64,000 nucleotides of DNA from Lantana camara (GCA_037501455.1 CM074865.1:35322501-35386500), one strand, 5' to 3'. Counted from the first letter of the stretch, positions 11,368 through 22,048 are shown. Numbers and translations: made by a program. Notes: generated by a model not told the origin, from the letters alone.

Positions 11368-12024
11368 ATGAGTTCTTCGTATCAACATACCTCATCAAAA
11401 GGAAAACAAGAGAAACAAGTTTCTTCGGTCTCAAAGAAGTTTGAAGGCTTTAATCCACCGAAGTGCCTTGGGGGCGATAGTATTGAAGCCAAGGAGTGGC
11501 TATCTACGATATTGTGGATTTGGGGGAGTTGTTCGGGACCCTCACAAGAGAAAGTAGGATGCACTTCCAGTTTGCTACAAGGTGAAGCTTCAAAATGGTT
11601 CAAGGAAATAAGGATACATTTAAAGAAGTCCGGAGAAGAGCTCCATTGGGAAAGGTTTATCCGAGAATTTTGTTATAAGTATATCCCTCCCAATGAATTA
11701 ATTAGAAGACTCCAAGAATTCCTAAATCTTGAGCAAGAAGTGAAGATGATGGATGATCTCATAGAGGAACTAGAAAGCTCAAGAGCAAAACAAGATTACC
11801 CCAAGGTCCGAGGATATATACAAAGGCGTAGAGACGAGATTCAACAAGCTTTCCAAGACTCACCGGTGCATGAATGGTCCGAGGAAGTTAGAGGAGTGGT
11901 TCAAGATGAAATGAATAAGCAAGAGATGGAGCTTCACGTTCCTAAGGAGGAGTATGATCTAAGATCAAGTTTAAACTCAAACAAGAGGCCTATGTTCCGA
12001 GAGGAAATCCAAGAATTTCAATAG
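11368..12024 (+). CDS. gag: E5 Gag, capsid portion
   Basis: 218 codons starting at the ATG directly after the predicted splice acceptor. Residues about 28-125 match the retrotransposon gag (capsid) fold pattern, with EAKEWLSTI, a GEASKWFKEI block, WERFIREFCYKYIP and LIRRLQEFLNLEQ in order. The C-terminal third is charged and probably helical. The frame stops at TAG (12022-12024) but continues open in the same frame through the zinc knuckles to 12267. The stop is therefore either a nonsense mutation or a read-through site. Gag would form the particle for RNA packaging. It is the only clearly preserved protein of this element. Confidence 0.75.
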   Translation: MSSSYQHTSSKGKQEKQVSSVSKKFEGFNPPKCLGGDSIEAKEWLSTILWIWGSCSGPSQEKVGCTSSLLQGEASKWFKEIRIHLKKSGEELHWERFIREFCYKYIPPNELIRRLQEFLNLEQEVKMMDDLIEELESSRAKQDYPKVRGYIQRRRDEIQQAFQDSPVHEWSEEVRGVVQDEMNKQEMELHVPKEEYDLRSSLNSNKRPMFREEIQEFQ

Positions 12025-12267
12025 GTCGGCTACATCAAGAAGAAGAAGAAACTTCAACTACCAATAATAGATCCAATACCTCTTCCGTTGGAGATAGTTC
12101 GATGCTCTTATTGTCAAGGCCCTAACCACACCGAAGAAGTTTGCCGAAAGAAGTTGGGTAGATGTTACAAATGTGGAGAACCGGGACATAAGGTGAAAAG
12201 TTGCCCGAAGACTAAGAATTCAAGGACTTTAAAGAGCCGCGATTCCAAGACTCCAAGTCCAATCTAA
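12025..12267 (+). CDS. E5 Gag, nucleocapsid zinc knuckles
   Basis: In the same frame as gag after one TAG. It carries two CCHC knuckles, CSYCQGPNHTEEVC and CYKCGEPGHKVKSC, both of the C-x2-C-x4-H-x4-C form that binds retroelement RNA. A lysine-rich linker precedes them. The segment ends at TAA (12265-12267). The knuckles are intact although the preceding stop would cut them off, which is unusual for plain decay. Confidence 0.7.
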   Translation, partial: VGYIKKKKKLQLPIIDPIPLPLEIVRCSYCQGPNHTEEVCRKKLGRCYKCGEPGHKVKSCPKTKNSRTLKSRDSKTPSPI

Positions 12268-13764
12268 GTGGATATGATTGAAGAGGGAGAACGGGTTGTC
12301 AAGCTCGACACTACCGCTATGGTGAAAGGTACACCAAGCATTCATGGCACTACATACACGCATTTTATTTAATTGGCGTTGCTTTCTTCTTGTTGTTCTC
12401 GGTGCTTGCGTATTTTGTTATTACTTGCTTGCTTGTTTATGTTTTCTCTTTTGTGTTGTCTCTCTCTCTTTGGAGAGAGTTTGGTGAGGAGAGTGTCGTG
12501 TGTTTGGTGAGCTGCGAGGGCCGAGCTCGTTCGGTGGTTGGTTCTTTTCCGGTGGTTGTTCTTGAAGGCGCCTAGTTTTGTTAAGGTAACGGTGTTACCA
12601 TAGGCGTGGGTAGTTGCTTTTAGGAGGTCCATTCGGGGCTCAACGGTATCTTCGGGTGTTAGATGGAAGGCTAGCCCATTGTTATTCTTTGTAGAAGTGG
12701 TTGGTAATTCCGGGACGGTGCGATAAGCTTCGTGGCTTTCCTTTGAGTTAACTTAGAGGCCGAGCCAAGCTTAAGGGGACAAAGATCGAAGTAAGCCACC
12801 TTTGGTGTTTCTTTGAGGATGGAATTCGTTTCCACCCAATGAGGACATCGGGGTTGTCATGATCTTTATCCTGGAATTATTTTGTGTTTGGAGTTTCTCT
12901 TCCGGTGGACTTTAGCGAGGTTGTTGGAGTTAAGTCGTAGTTGACGAGCTCTTAGAAGGTAATTTCATCCTTGTGAATACTTCTTTGTGGAGTATCTTAG
13001 TCCCCTCTAAGAAGAAGGCGGGATTTACGATGAGAATATTGCCGTGAGCTGCACAGGTTAACTGTGGAAGATAATACCCTTCTAGTTTGCTTCGAGGAGT
13101 CGTTTGTCCTTCTTTAGTGTTCTGTGGTTTTGCTGAGTGTGGTTCCAACAAGGGTATAGTCGACTACGTATTTTGGTAGAAGAACCGAGAATTGTCTCAG
13201 AGATTAAGTCTCCAGTGTCGTTCCATGACATGAAAGACAAGGAAGAGGCATGGTTCGAGGGGATAAGGCTTTTGAAGAGAGTTACCTTGATTACACGAGG
13301 ATACTCAAACATCTCCGTTACGATCAAGGTACTAAGGAAGACTTCGGTTGTGCGTTGCTACGGAGGGTTGGAGCCTATGTCTCAAGAAGTGCTTAGTCAC
13401 GAGACTAATTCCACTCATGGTTCGAGACTTGAAGAACCGGTAATAGTGTTGGCACGAGAAGAGACATTGTAGACTTAGTGTAGCAATGTCTAAAGTGCTT
13501 TCGGTAGAAGACCGAACACCAAGAACCGGTAGTTTTCCCCAACTACTTTTGAATGTTAATCAGAAGTGGGAGCAACCAAAGTTTCCTAGGAATAAGGGGA
13601 TTCATTCGGAGTTGGTGAGTACCACCGAGCAATCGGGACTTGAGGAGTCTTCCTTATTTCTAATTAAGGAAGCGATGTCCCGAGGAGTTACAACTCTTGG
13701 ATTAGAGTGGCATAACGGATGCAGGGAATTGAGTTCGTTCAAGTGTCCTCTTAGGTCTCGCTTA
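12268..13764 (+). mobile_element. E5 internal region replacing pol
   Basis: Starts with the residue run preceding a Tekay protease (GTPSIHGTT) but stops where the catalytic Asp should be, near 12370. The next ~1.4 kb has no RT, RNase H or integrase motif in any frame. Two plus ORFs, 13137-13472 (111 codons) and 13486-13788 (100 codons), have no family I recognise. The end of the second (LGPEDRSF) corresponds to the tail of Tekay pol. The rest may be captured or heavily rearranged DNA. I infer no function. Confidence 0.5.
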
Positions 13765-13782
13765 GGACCTGAGGACAGGTCC
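13765..13782 (+). other. Stem-loop next to E5 polypurine tract
   Basis: GGACCTG-AGGA-CAGGTCC, a 7-bp perfect stem with a 4-nt loop. It lies 4 nt before the purine tract GAAGGAGGGGAGTT (13787-13800) that borders the 3' LTR. Equivalent stem-loops with different stem sequences lie at the same place in E2, E0 and E6. Confidence 0.7.
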
Positions 13783-13786
13783 TTTT

Positions 13787-13800
13787 GAAGGAGGGGAGTT
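13787..13800 (+). other. E5 polypurine tract
   Basis: GAAGGAGGGGAGTT directly before the 3' LTR start TGTAACATCC. This is the expected plus-strand primer for reverse transcription. Confidence 0.85.
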
Positions 13801-16800
13801 TGTAACATCCCGCTCGTTCGGCTTTTCCAGGTACGCCTTCACGGGTGAGCTATGTGCGCTTTTAATTATTTAATTACATGAATTATGTGTTTATTATACT
13901 TTTATGTGTTATATTTGGGTTACTTGAACGTATTTGACCCTATGTGATTTATTTATACGTATTTGTCTTCTTTGTTATGTTCTTGCTTCGTTTGTATTCG
14001 TTTCCGTTTTCGATTCTTGTGACTACGTGCTATACGTGATTTATATGCGTTATGAATGTGTTTTTATGTTCGTTAATTATTTTTGAGTTCGTTTGTTACG
14101 GTTTTGAAAACCGTTTTATGTTTTAGGGACATAAGGGCCTAACGAGCTTTAGCGCAAGTTGTGTTCCGGAAGGCGTAACTTGAGTTAGGGAATTTGGATT
14201 CGAATTCCGGATGATGCGTTGGACTCGTAACGAAGGAAGCAAGACTAAGAATCAAGATTCATGTTTTTCTAAGGCCATTTGATTCCCCGTTTTTCGACCG
14301 GAACAAGCCCCTTGCACCTTTAAGCTACCTTTTGACTTACTTAAGCTTTGTGGACCCTACTTAAACCCTAACCAACCCTTAACCATGACTTGTACCTTGA
14401 GTTAACATCCCTTTTCAGCCCCTTAACCCAAGAGAACCAATCCATTCTCCTCTCCCACCTCAATCTCGATCAGCAAGCAAGGGAGAAAGGAAGAGAAGGA
14501 ACCCACCTTGGCCATTTTCATGATTTTGAGATCCAATCTCCACCAAATCTTCTCAAATTCGAAAGGTAAGCTCATGATCGTATTCTACTCTCTCTCTTCT
14601 CTCTTATATGTGGGTTTGAGTTGAATTCATTGGTTGGTTCTTGAGTTTTGGCAAGTATATGAATAGTAGAGGTTGGATGGAATTTGTTGATTCTTGCTTC
14701 CTTCTTGATTCCCTTGAATTTGGATGATTATATGTTGCTCCTTTGACATGATTCTAAGTGTTTATTGCATCTCCTTCCTTAGTAGTTCAGATATGATTAT
14801 TTGGACATTGATGAATGCTTGAGAATTTGATGATATGGCTTGATGCATTCCCTCCCCTTTTCTTGCTTTGATTATTGCATGTTTTGTGGCTGAATTTGTT
14901 TCTCCTTTTATGGCATGAATATATGTTCGATTGATGTTATTTCCATGCTTGTTATATGTGTTTTTGAAGGCATAAGAGACTCCCTATGGCCAAATACCAA
15001 AATCCCCTGTTTTTCTTGCCAAAAAACTGCTGTTGCTGCGTTATATTTTTCAGTCCCGAATGCATGACACGGCCGTGTCATGTTTTAACTTGAAGTGGAC
15101 ACGGCCGTGTCAAGCTCTCGACTTTGGCGCCTGATTTAATTTTATCCAGACACGACCGTGTCCGATTCCTTTGCATTCTGGACGAGGTCATGTCCACTCA
15201 GTAGGTTTTGGCCGGGAGGAGTTTCTTTCGTCGTTTTGTTGCTTTTCGTTGGTTCTTCTTGCCTCGTTTATGATGTATATGCATAATTAACTTGTTTTAT
15301 GACATGTTAAGTTTGATTTTGTGGATTTATGGCATATCCTTTGCCTTCGTTTGTGAGATAGGATCTTACATGCCTTGATTGCTCCTTTATGACCTAGTGT
15401 GTATTTGTTTCGTATTCTTTGCATCATAAACATACATCCACATGTGCCGAGCGTCTAATGTGGTTCATATTGAGTCTAAGGTTCTCTTTTGCCTTTGTTT
15501 TGCCTTTAGGTTTGTTCCTTGGTTGACGAGGTTGTCTTCTAGACGTTCGTTTGCTTCCTTTGTTCCCGTTGCTTCTTGGAGGTGAGGTTTCTTTCCTTTT
15601 TAGATATTATGACCTACAACCCTAATAAGTGTTTGATATGTATTTTGCGGGAACTGGCCCATTTGCTATGAAATCCATTGAAAAGACTTTTATATGTATA
15701 CAAGCTATGTTTTGTTTATTCGTTTTCGAAGAGAGTTGGTGTGTGTACGTGTTAAGTTTTGACAAGAAAGTTTTGAGGCAAGTATCCGTTTTGTGAGAGG
15801 TGTGTGTGTTTGTTCTGTGATCTGTTTGGGCCCCGGAGTTGTGTGGTTCGGGAGACCCGGGACGACCATCGGGGTCGTCGGTTGCAACCCCAGGACACTT
15901 CTTCACCAACGGGAGACTAGTTCTCCTATGCCGACAGAGCGCATTTTGGCTGGCCGTCGAAGGAACCGGGCGGGATCCTCCGGTTCATCTGTTTGTTCTG
16001 TGGTGGGATTGAGAGGGGCACCTCTCTTCCCCAATGGTGTGGAGGTGGGATTGTTTATGAGTTTTGTTTTGATATGAGTAAGTGTGTGAGGATTCGTTCT
16101 TGCCGTGCTATTCTGTTTTTGCTTACGTATCCGATACGATTTGTGAAACGGGGTGGACTCTTAATTGGTAAAACTTGGATGATTTTGGCCTTTGGCCCTA
16201 AACCTTTCTTTATATATATAGTATCACGGGTTAAACCCTTTTAGAGTGCAAAAACCACACCCGGTTCATGAACATTTTCGATTTGAATATGCTATGCTCT
16301 TAATTATACGTATGTGTGCGTGTGTAGCCCCCTCACCAGTCTCTAGGACTGACCCTCGTCGCTTCTTTTCTTTTCCCCTTTCGTTTTGAGCTTTGTAGGT
16401 ACCCGGTTGGGAGTCTGGCTAGGCGACGGTCGTTGTTCGTGTCTTGGGAGTCTTTTGAGTCTTTGTATAGTCTTTGCATTTGCATATTTACTTTTCCGCT
16501 TTGGTACTATGTATATTTGGTACTATGTATAAATAATTATAAGCTATGTTTTGTAAGTGGAAGCTTTGAATATCCTTTTAGCCCAAGGTGGGCAGCATGT
16601 TGAAATATGTATATCTCTTTCTGAGCTTTTATATCTGTAATTGGTTTGTTTTGTGATCCTGTGGCATCCGCACTTTCGATTTTATTTTGTTGCGCACTTT
16701 GTTCAGGGTCTAGACCGCCTAGCCTAGAATTGGTTTTTGGTTGTCACCCGTTCGCCATGGTTCGATGCGGGGACGGAGTTCCCATTTCGATACCCGTGTT

Positions 16801-16847
16801 GGGCTATGGTGCGGGGGATGTGGCGCCCTCCGCTCCGGGGTGTTACA
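13801..16847 (+). repeat. E5 3' LTR
   Basis: 3047 bp, a near-identical copy of 8058-11145 with a 41-bp deletion near 15626. It keeps the donor (14566), the palindromes (about 15060-15195) and the U5 end. It is followed by the CCCAT duplication. Confidence 0.95.
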
Positions 16848-16951
16848 CCCATACTATTCACCGTTATATTGACCAATTCTAATGGTTGATGATCCAACCG
16901 GGATGAAGTAGTGAAAGGCTGAGAAACTCTAGAGCACTTGGTTCGATCCAT
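16848..16951 (-). pseudogene. Athila ORF-1/env-like protein, N-terminus
   Basis: About 34 codons from the ATG at 16951-16949 (M-D-R-T-K-C...) down to the CCCAT duplication, where E5 split the gene. The frame joins that at 8057 exactly. Just upstream on the minus strand lie a weak acceptor (AAAG at about 16957), a donor at 17380 and a TATA box at 17506-17516, giving a possible spliced leader of its own. Confidence 0.65.
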
Positions 16952-17945
16952 AGTACCTTTAATCAAACAAAAATAGCCAAGCAAACACACAAAAATCAAT
17001 CACTATTCACTTAGACAATTTATCAAACACCTTGTGTGCATAGGCCTAAGGTGTGAGTTCTAACTTAAAGTTCTTCAATCTACCCAACGCAAATTCACTC
17101 TAGCTTATAATCTACAATTTAAGCTCAAAATTCTCTACCTTCAACTTCACAATTCTGACTCAAAACTAATTAGAGGTTAGGATTCTTAAAAAATTCAACC
17201 CAATTCAAGTTAAATTCTCATCCAATTCATTAATCCTAATTCTAACATGCATAATCTTTCAAAATTTATCAATTCAATCTCAAAGTGTCTCCTAACATGC
17301 AAATTCAATCCTAGGTTTCAATCTTAGATCGAAAAAATGAATTCTCACAATTCACGCAAAGAAAGGGGATGTTGACTTACCTTGATTCAAACAGAAAGAG
17401 AGAGAGTGTAACTTGGTGGTGATGCTTCTTGGTTGCAAATTGGTAATGGTTGGCCAATGGGAACTATTGAATCTCTCCTAAGGAAGAATGAGTGTGTGCA
17501 AGTGTATTTATAGGTTTGGGGGAGAAAAATCCAAAATTGGGCAGGAAAAGCATTAATTTAACCCTAAAAACGTGTTTTCCTAAACCAGGATTTCGTGTAA
17601 TCGGCCCTGTAACGGGCATTTCGGATTTTGGCCTTGCACGGTGTAACCGCCGTTACCCCTATTAGCCCAGTCGTCTGGCTCTGTTAATGGGCGTTACTAA
17701 AAAACAACTACGAGGGTGTAACGCCCGTTACTAATGCTGCCTGGGACGCCTGACCTCCTTAACGGGCGTTACCAGAAGATAACTAAGATAGTGTAATGCC
17801 CATTAATCCAGATGGTGCTTAATCTCGTTAGTTAACCGAAATTAACTCATAAAATTCTATCAAACCATATTGCACCCATCCTCGAAACACATAAACATAT
17901 ATATACATACATAGCAACAATTTATTCTCCTCACAAAAGAAATCA
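16952..17945 (-). promoter_or_regulatory. LTR-like internal promoter upstream of the Athila env-like ORF
   Basis: Read on the minus strand: a cluster of TAACGGGCGTTA-type palindromes (about 17590-17810), a TATA box CCTATAAATAC (17506-17516), a leader rich in CTCTCTCTC, and a strong donor TCAAG|GTAAGTC (17380). An A/T-rich stretch then leads to AAAG|GTACTATG. This matches the order of parts in the 5' LTR at 20623-22048 (palindromes, then TATA, then leader), but the sequences are not copies. It may be a captured LTR of another element or an evolved internal promoter. Confidence 0.45.
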
Positions 17946-18209
17946 ATTTCATGCACACACATAAGAACAAAGTAAATGGACCTCAATATTGACATTAAAG
18001 GTCAAATCACGGTCCTTGCTCCTATCTAGACTTTGGCTTTCTAGCAAAAGATCAAGTAACCTGCAAAACAAGAGAGACAAATCTATTAACCGCAAGAAAA
18101 ACGAGAACGAAAGAAAAGAAAACAATGAAAACAAAAACAAAGGAAACGTAAAAGAAAAATTAGTTCTAAGTTATAGTCGTTAGCTTAACTTTGAAATCCG
18201 GATTAGGGA
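17946..18209 (-). other. Athila spacer with splice-acceptor-like tract
   Basis: Between the protease stop and the internal promoter. The minus strand has a long pyrimidine run ending CTTGTTTTGCAG at about 18060, an excellent plant acceptor shape. No exon with a recognisable product follows. Pol, expected here, is missing. Confidence 0.35.
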
Positions 18210-19010
18210 TTAGCAATCCCCATTCAACGAGTCATAAGGAGTGACCTCATTCTTGTTACTCACAAAACTGGAGCTTGCTCTCCATGTATCTAATTCCAAA
18301 ACATCCTTTATTCTCGATTTTCGAAGCTTCGGTTCTCCTTCCCATTTAACTGAATCTCTTTTCTCCATGAATATTACCCTTCCGTCTGAGGTCTCACTTA
18401 TGACCTTGATCATGCAACACTTATCCGGAATCGGCGGTGGTGTCATGGAACTAAAGTTCTTAAACTCCATTCTTTCATCTCCTATTTTGAACATGAGCCT
18501 TCCATTCTGAACATCTATGTTTGCTCCAGCCGTGGCTAGAAACGGCCTTCGAAAGATCAATGGCATCCTCTCATCGCTCTCAATATCAAGAACTACAAAA
18601 TCATTAGGAATGTGAAATCTTCCAACTTTTACCAAAACATCTTCAAGAATTCCAATCGGGTATTTCACCAATCTGTCAGCTAGTTAGAGTGCCATGTTAG
18701 TCAGTTTAAGCTCCTTCACTCCTAATTTCCTGCAAGTAGATAAAGGAATTATATTCACACTAACTCCTAAATCAAATAAAACATTATAAAATTGCAAAGA
18801 ACCAATAGTGAGAGGAATTGAAAAACTCCCAGGATCTTTAAGCTTCTGGGGAAGCTTATGCTGAATAATAGCACTGCACTCCTCAGTAAGTATAACAATA
18901 GTGAAGTTCTCAGACTTCCCTTTGTTTGAAATCACTTCTTTCTCTAGGTTCTCCTTCTTAAAATCATCTTCCTCTTCAACTTTCTCAAGTACAACTTTCT
19001 CAACATCCGA
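18210..19010 (-). pseudogene. Athila-like protease region (broken)
   Basis: Two ORFs in the same minus frame (18684-18935 and 18210-18671), separated only by a TAA where a CAA Gln codon is expected (before LADRLVKYP). The aspartic protease motif is DLGVSVNIIP, against the usual DLGASINLMP-type motif in Athila. It is followed by LADR-VKYPIGILEDVLV and DFVVLDIE blocks, then FRRPFLATAGANIDV. The protease would cut the gag-pol precursor. The ORF ends at 18210 with no RT behind it. The linker to gag (about 18936-19231) has several stops. Confidence 0.75.
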
Positions 19011-19231
19011 ACCTGCAAGTATCTTCAGACCTTCATTCTCTCTATTGTCTCCTACAAATATGACCTAACAATGCTCCTTATGATTGTTTTTGGTTTGACT
19101 CGGTAGCATTCTTGGGCCTCTCAAATTCAAAGATTGGGCAAGCTGTTCAATTTGAGTCTCCAAAGTTCTGGTATGGTTTACCACTTGATCTAATTGAGCT
19201 TTCAACTTCTGATGTTAACCCGTAGACACGG

Positions 19232-20461
19232 TTATGAACTTCTCAAGTGAAACCTCCCATCCTTGATTTTGCCCTGTTGAGGGGGTGTAGCATTGGAGGG
19301 GGCTGATGGTCTTTGTTGGAATTGCTGCCTAGGCTGAAACTGCGGCCTAAGTTGAGATAGTTGTTGAACATTCTGATTATTCGACCAAGAAAAGTGAGGG
19401 TGGTTCTTCCATCCTGGATTGTGGGTGTTTGAGTAGGGATCATTTGCTGGTTTGGAATTGTTTGCATAATTCACTTGCTCTTGCACCTGTTCTCCTGCAT
19501 TGGTATGAGGACACACATTAAACGCATGTGGACCACTACAAATTTCACAAGTTACCTGAATTGGGTAGGATTGTGTCCCAACTGCATTGACAGAAAGTTG
19601 ATCTAATTTCTTGTTGAGGGCCTCAAATTTGGCATTGATGGCGGTTAGGCCATCTAACTCTATGACTCCTGCTAGCACCCTAACTAGTTAAGCAAGGCTC
19701 CTCTCATGAACAAAAACATCGTTTTTAGACATATTATCTAACAACTCAGTGGCAACTGCTTCAGATTTTGACAAGAAAGCTTCGTCAGCTGCGGCATCTA
19801 TCGTTTCTCTAAAAGTAGAGGGCATCCCATTGTAAAAAGTCTGAATCAATAACCAACCGGGAATCCCGTGATGTGGACACTTCTTCTGCAAATCCTTGAA
19901 TCTTTCCCAAGCTTCATAGAAAGACTCTCCCTCTAAGTGTCTGAAACCCTGAATATCATTCCTGTACTTCGTGGTTTTGCTAAGTGGAAAGAACTTGCTA
20001 AGAAAGCCTGAGATAACGCTGCCCAAATCTGAAAAGATTCATTTGGGACAGTACTCAACCATGCTTTAGCTCGTTCCCTCAGTGAAAAGGGGAAAAGCCT
20101 AACTCGGATAGCATCAGTAGTGACATTGTGAATTTTGAAGGTATCACACACTTCAAGAAAATACTCAAGATGTGATGTCTGATCCTCCAGTGGTAATCCT
20201 GAAAACGAGTTTTTTTGCAGCAAATTGATGATAGCTGGTTTGATCAAAAAGTTGTTTGCTGCGATTGGGGGACGAGCTGCAGTCTGAATTGCTCCAGCTT
20301 GCAGAGTTATAATCTCTTATGGCTGGTGGTGGTGGATCTGGTTAAACCATCGGTAAAGTAGTCGGTTTCTTCTCTTTCTTAGGCCTCCTCCTAATAGCAC
20401 TCAGTGTTCTCTCGATTTCCGGATCGAGTGGTACTAACTCCGGATTTTGAGATCTTTGCAT
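19232..20461 (-). pseudogene. gag: Athila-like Gag (broken)
   Basis: Likely start is ATG at 20461-20459, just after CTTTATGCAG|G on the minus strand. Stops occur in the N-terminal linker. The capsid is split by a one-base frameshift near 20015 between the blocks FSLRERAKAWLSTVP (ORF 19933-20247) and FYEAWERFKDLQKKCPHHG (ORF 19688-20026). The C-terminal part (19232-19678) has a CEICSGPHAFNVC zinc-knuckle-like motif and a Gln/Pro/Asn-rich tail. The pattern LRERAKAWL...W..L...F..KFFP is typical of Athila/Tat gag. It forms the particle in intact elements. It is not functional here. Confidence 0.8.
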
Positions 20462-20597
20462 GCACCGTAAACCTGCATAAAGGATAAGAAACCCTTAGTC
20501 CACTTCCACAGCGATCAAAGAAAGTGAACACAAAGTAAAGTAATAGTCTAAAGCACTAGATCAAAAAATATAAGTAATATTGACTTAAAACGCCTTT

Positions 20598-20613
20598 CCC
20601 GGCAACGGCGCCA
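20598..20613 (-). other. Athila primer binding site
   Basis: Minus-strand TGGCGCCGTTGCCGGG, the classic Athila-group primer site, lies about 9 nt inside the LTR end. It fixes the element's orientation and the LTR boundary. Confidence 0.9.
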
Positions 20614-20622
20614 AAAACTTCT

Positions 20623-22048
20623 TGTTGTGTTTTACTTAAGTTAAAACCAGTCGTGGAAATGTACACTAACATACTCGTAGCATAATAGGATCGTACCCAT
20701 AGGGAAGGGAAATCAATAACTACTCTTTATTCTTCTCTAATCTAAAGATCGAACGAAACGTAATTGTTGTTGTCTATTAATCTACTAAAGACATAATTGA
20801 TTGAATAACTAGGAATAAATGCAAATAATAACTAAACACACGGATTAGAAATCAGTAAACTAAGCAGGCAGGGGAAAGTAACGAATCATACAATCAAGAG
20901 TCAATATAATACTCGTCTAACAAGTGTAATTCTACAACCTAGTCACTTATATTTGTATTACCCTCTCTCAAGGTGTAACCAAGTGCTTAATTAGTGTTCA
21001 ATGTTGCTCTCGCAATCACCAATAGTTAATTAAACCGTATGAACAAGAGTAGTGCAATTCAATATTCTAGCGGCTAGGCATGGAATAAGATTAATGTTTT
21101 ATAAGCTAGAACCAAATCTCTTTGTATTCTACAACTTACAAGTTATGAAAACAATCTAAATTAACATCAATCTCTTGATCTATAGGCAATTATAAAACAT
21201 ACTAAGGGTGATCAGGCCATCGCAAGTCAATTCAAACCTGTTTTCAAACTAAGAATTAACACAAGTCATTCAAGCATCATATCGTACACTTATCATGCAT
21301 TCATCATCACTCCCCTAGCCCTAGAGAATTAGCTACTCATAATTAAAGCAAAACTCATAAACTAAAGGTAATTGTATTAAAGAAATTCATGTTCATCAAA
21401 TCTAAACAAAGTCTAGGAATCGAAGGCATAAACATTCAGTAATATCTAAAAACGAATCTAGCATAATACTAACTAAAGCCAAACTGAAAGGAGTTAGTTT
21501 GATAATTAAAGCAGTATATAAACATAAAAACCAAAATTGCTAAAGAACTCGATCCTTTCGTCTTCTCAAATTTCTTTGAACAACTCTTCAAAACTCCAGA
21601 ACTTCTCTCTTCAGATTAGGTCACGAATGGAAGAAAAGCTCTCTCAAAAAGACTCCAAAACGCACTTAAATAGCAACCCTAATTGCTCTCTCGCCGACCT
21701 AGGTAACGGGCGTTACCCATCCATGCACTAATATTGTTAACGCCCGTTACTGCTGAAATCGCAATACCGCTTTTATTAGTGGTAACGGGCGTTACCACTT
21801 TCCTTCTATCCAGGGGTAACGGGCGTTACCCCCTCCTTTCTCGCCAAAAGCTTTGTTCCTGTGTCTGTTAATGGGGTTACTGAATTTGAACTCCTAAGTG
21901 GTAACGGGAGTCACCACATTTTCCTCCAAAAGCGCGTGAAATTACTTCGTTCCGCCGTTTCGTAACTCCAACTCTAAAACCACCTAAATGGAGCAACATA
22001 AACACATAAACGCATCAAACACGACAAAAGATATACTCTAATTAAACA
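20623..22048 (-). repeat. Athila-like 5' LTR
   Basis: About 1426 bp; minus-strand start TGTTTAATTAGAG (22048), end AACACAACA (20623). It contains a TATA-like TATTTAAG (21665-21672) with a palindrome cluster upstream (21702-21917). It was inserted into a Tekay gag, whose frame runs up to 22049. The partner LTR lies left of the window. Confidence 0.85.
21702..21917 (-). repeat. Palindrome cluster 'TAACGGGCGTTA' in Athila LTR
   Basis: Five words: GGTAACGGGCGTTACC (21702), TAACGCCCGTTA (21738), GTGGTAACGGGCGTTACCAC (21779), GGGGTAACGGGCGTTACCCC (21813) and the decayed GTGGTAACGGGAGTCACCAC (21898). The core is constant and the flanks change, yet in each word the flanks are self-complementary. They lie upstream of the TATA box. 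Confidence 0.85.

Larger units (their letters stand above)
8058..16847 (+). mobile_element. E5: complete non-autonomous Tekay-like retrotransposon
   Basis: A full LTR element with two long LTRs (8058-11145 and 13801-16847), a tRNA-Met-type primer site, gag, a polypurine tract and perfect 5-bp duplications CCCAT (8053-8057, 16848-16852). The internal region is only about 2.65 kb. It encodes gag and zinc knuckles but no protease active site, RT, RNase H or integrase, so mobility needed proteins from another element. The LTRs differ by scattered substitutions plus a 41-bp deletion in the right copy near 15626, so it is older than E2 at 38773-49847. It interrupts the Athila env-like ORF. Confidence 0.93.
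1..22048 (-). mobile_element. Athila-like element (whole, host of S1 and E5)
   Basis: Minus-strand element spanning the 5' LTR, primer site, gag, protease, internal promoter, env-like ORF and 3' noncoding DNA. It has no RT, RNase H or integrase. Removing E5, S1 and the organelle-like DNA leaves about 7-8 kb in the window. It runs off the left edge. The parts agree in order and strand, but the missing pol means two related elements may have recombined. Confidence 0.6.

Noticed and set aside
16952..17945. Host gene promoter with a spliced 5' leader.
   Set aside because: The ORF it leads into is an Athila retroelement protein, and the palindromes match retroelement LTRs. A host gene is possible but less likely.
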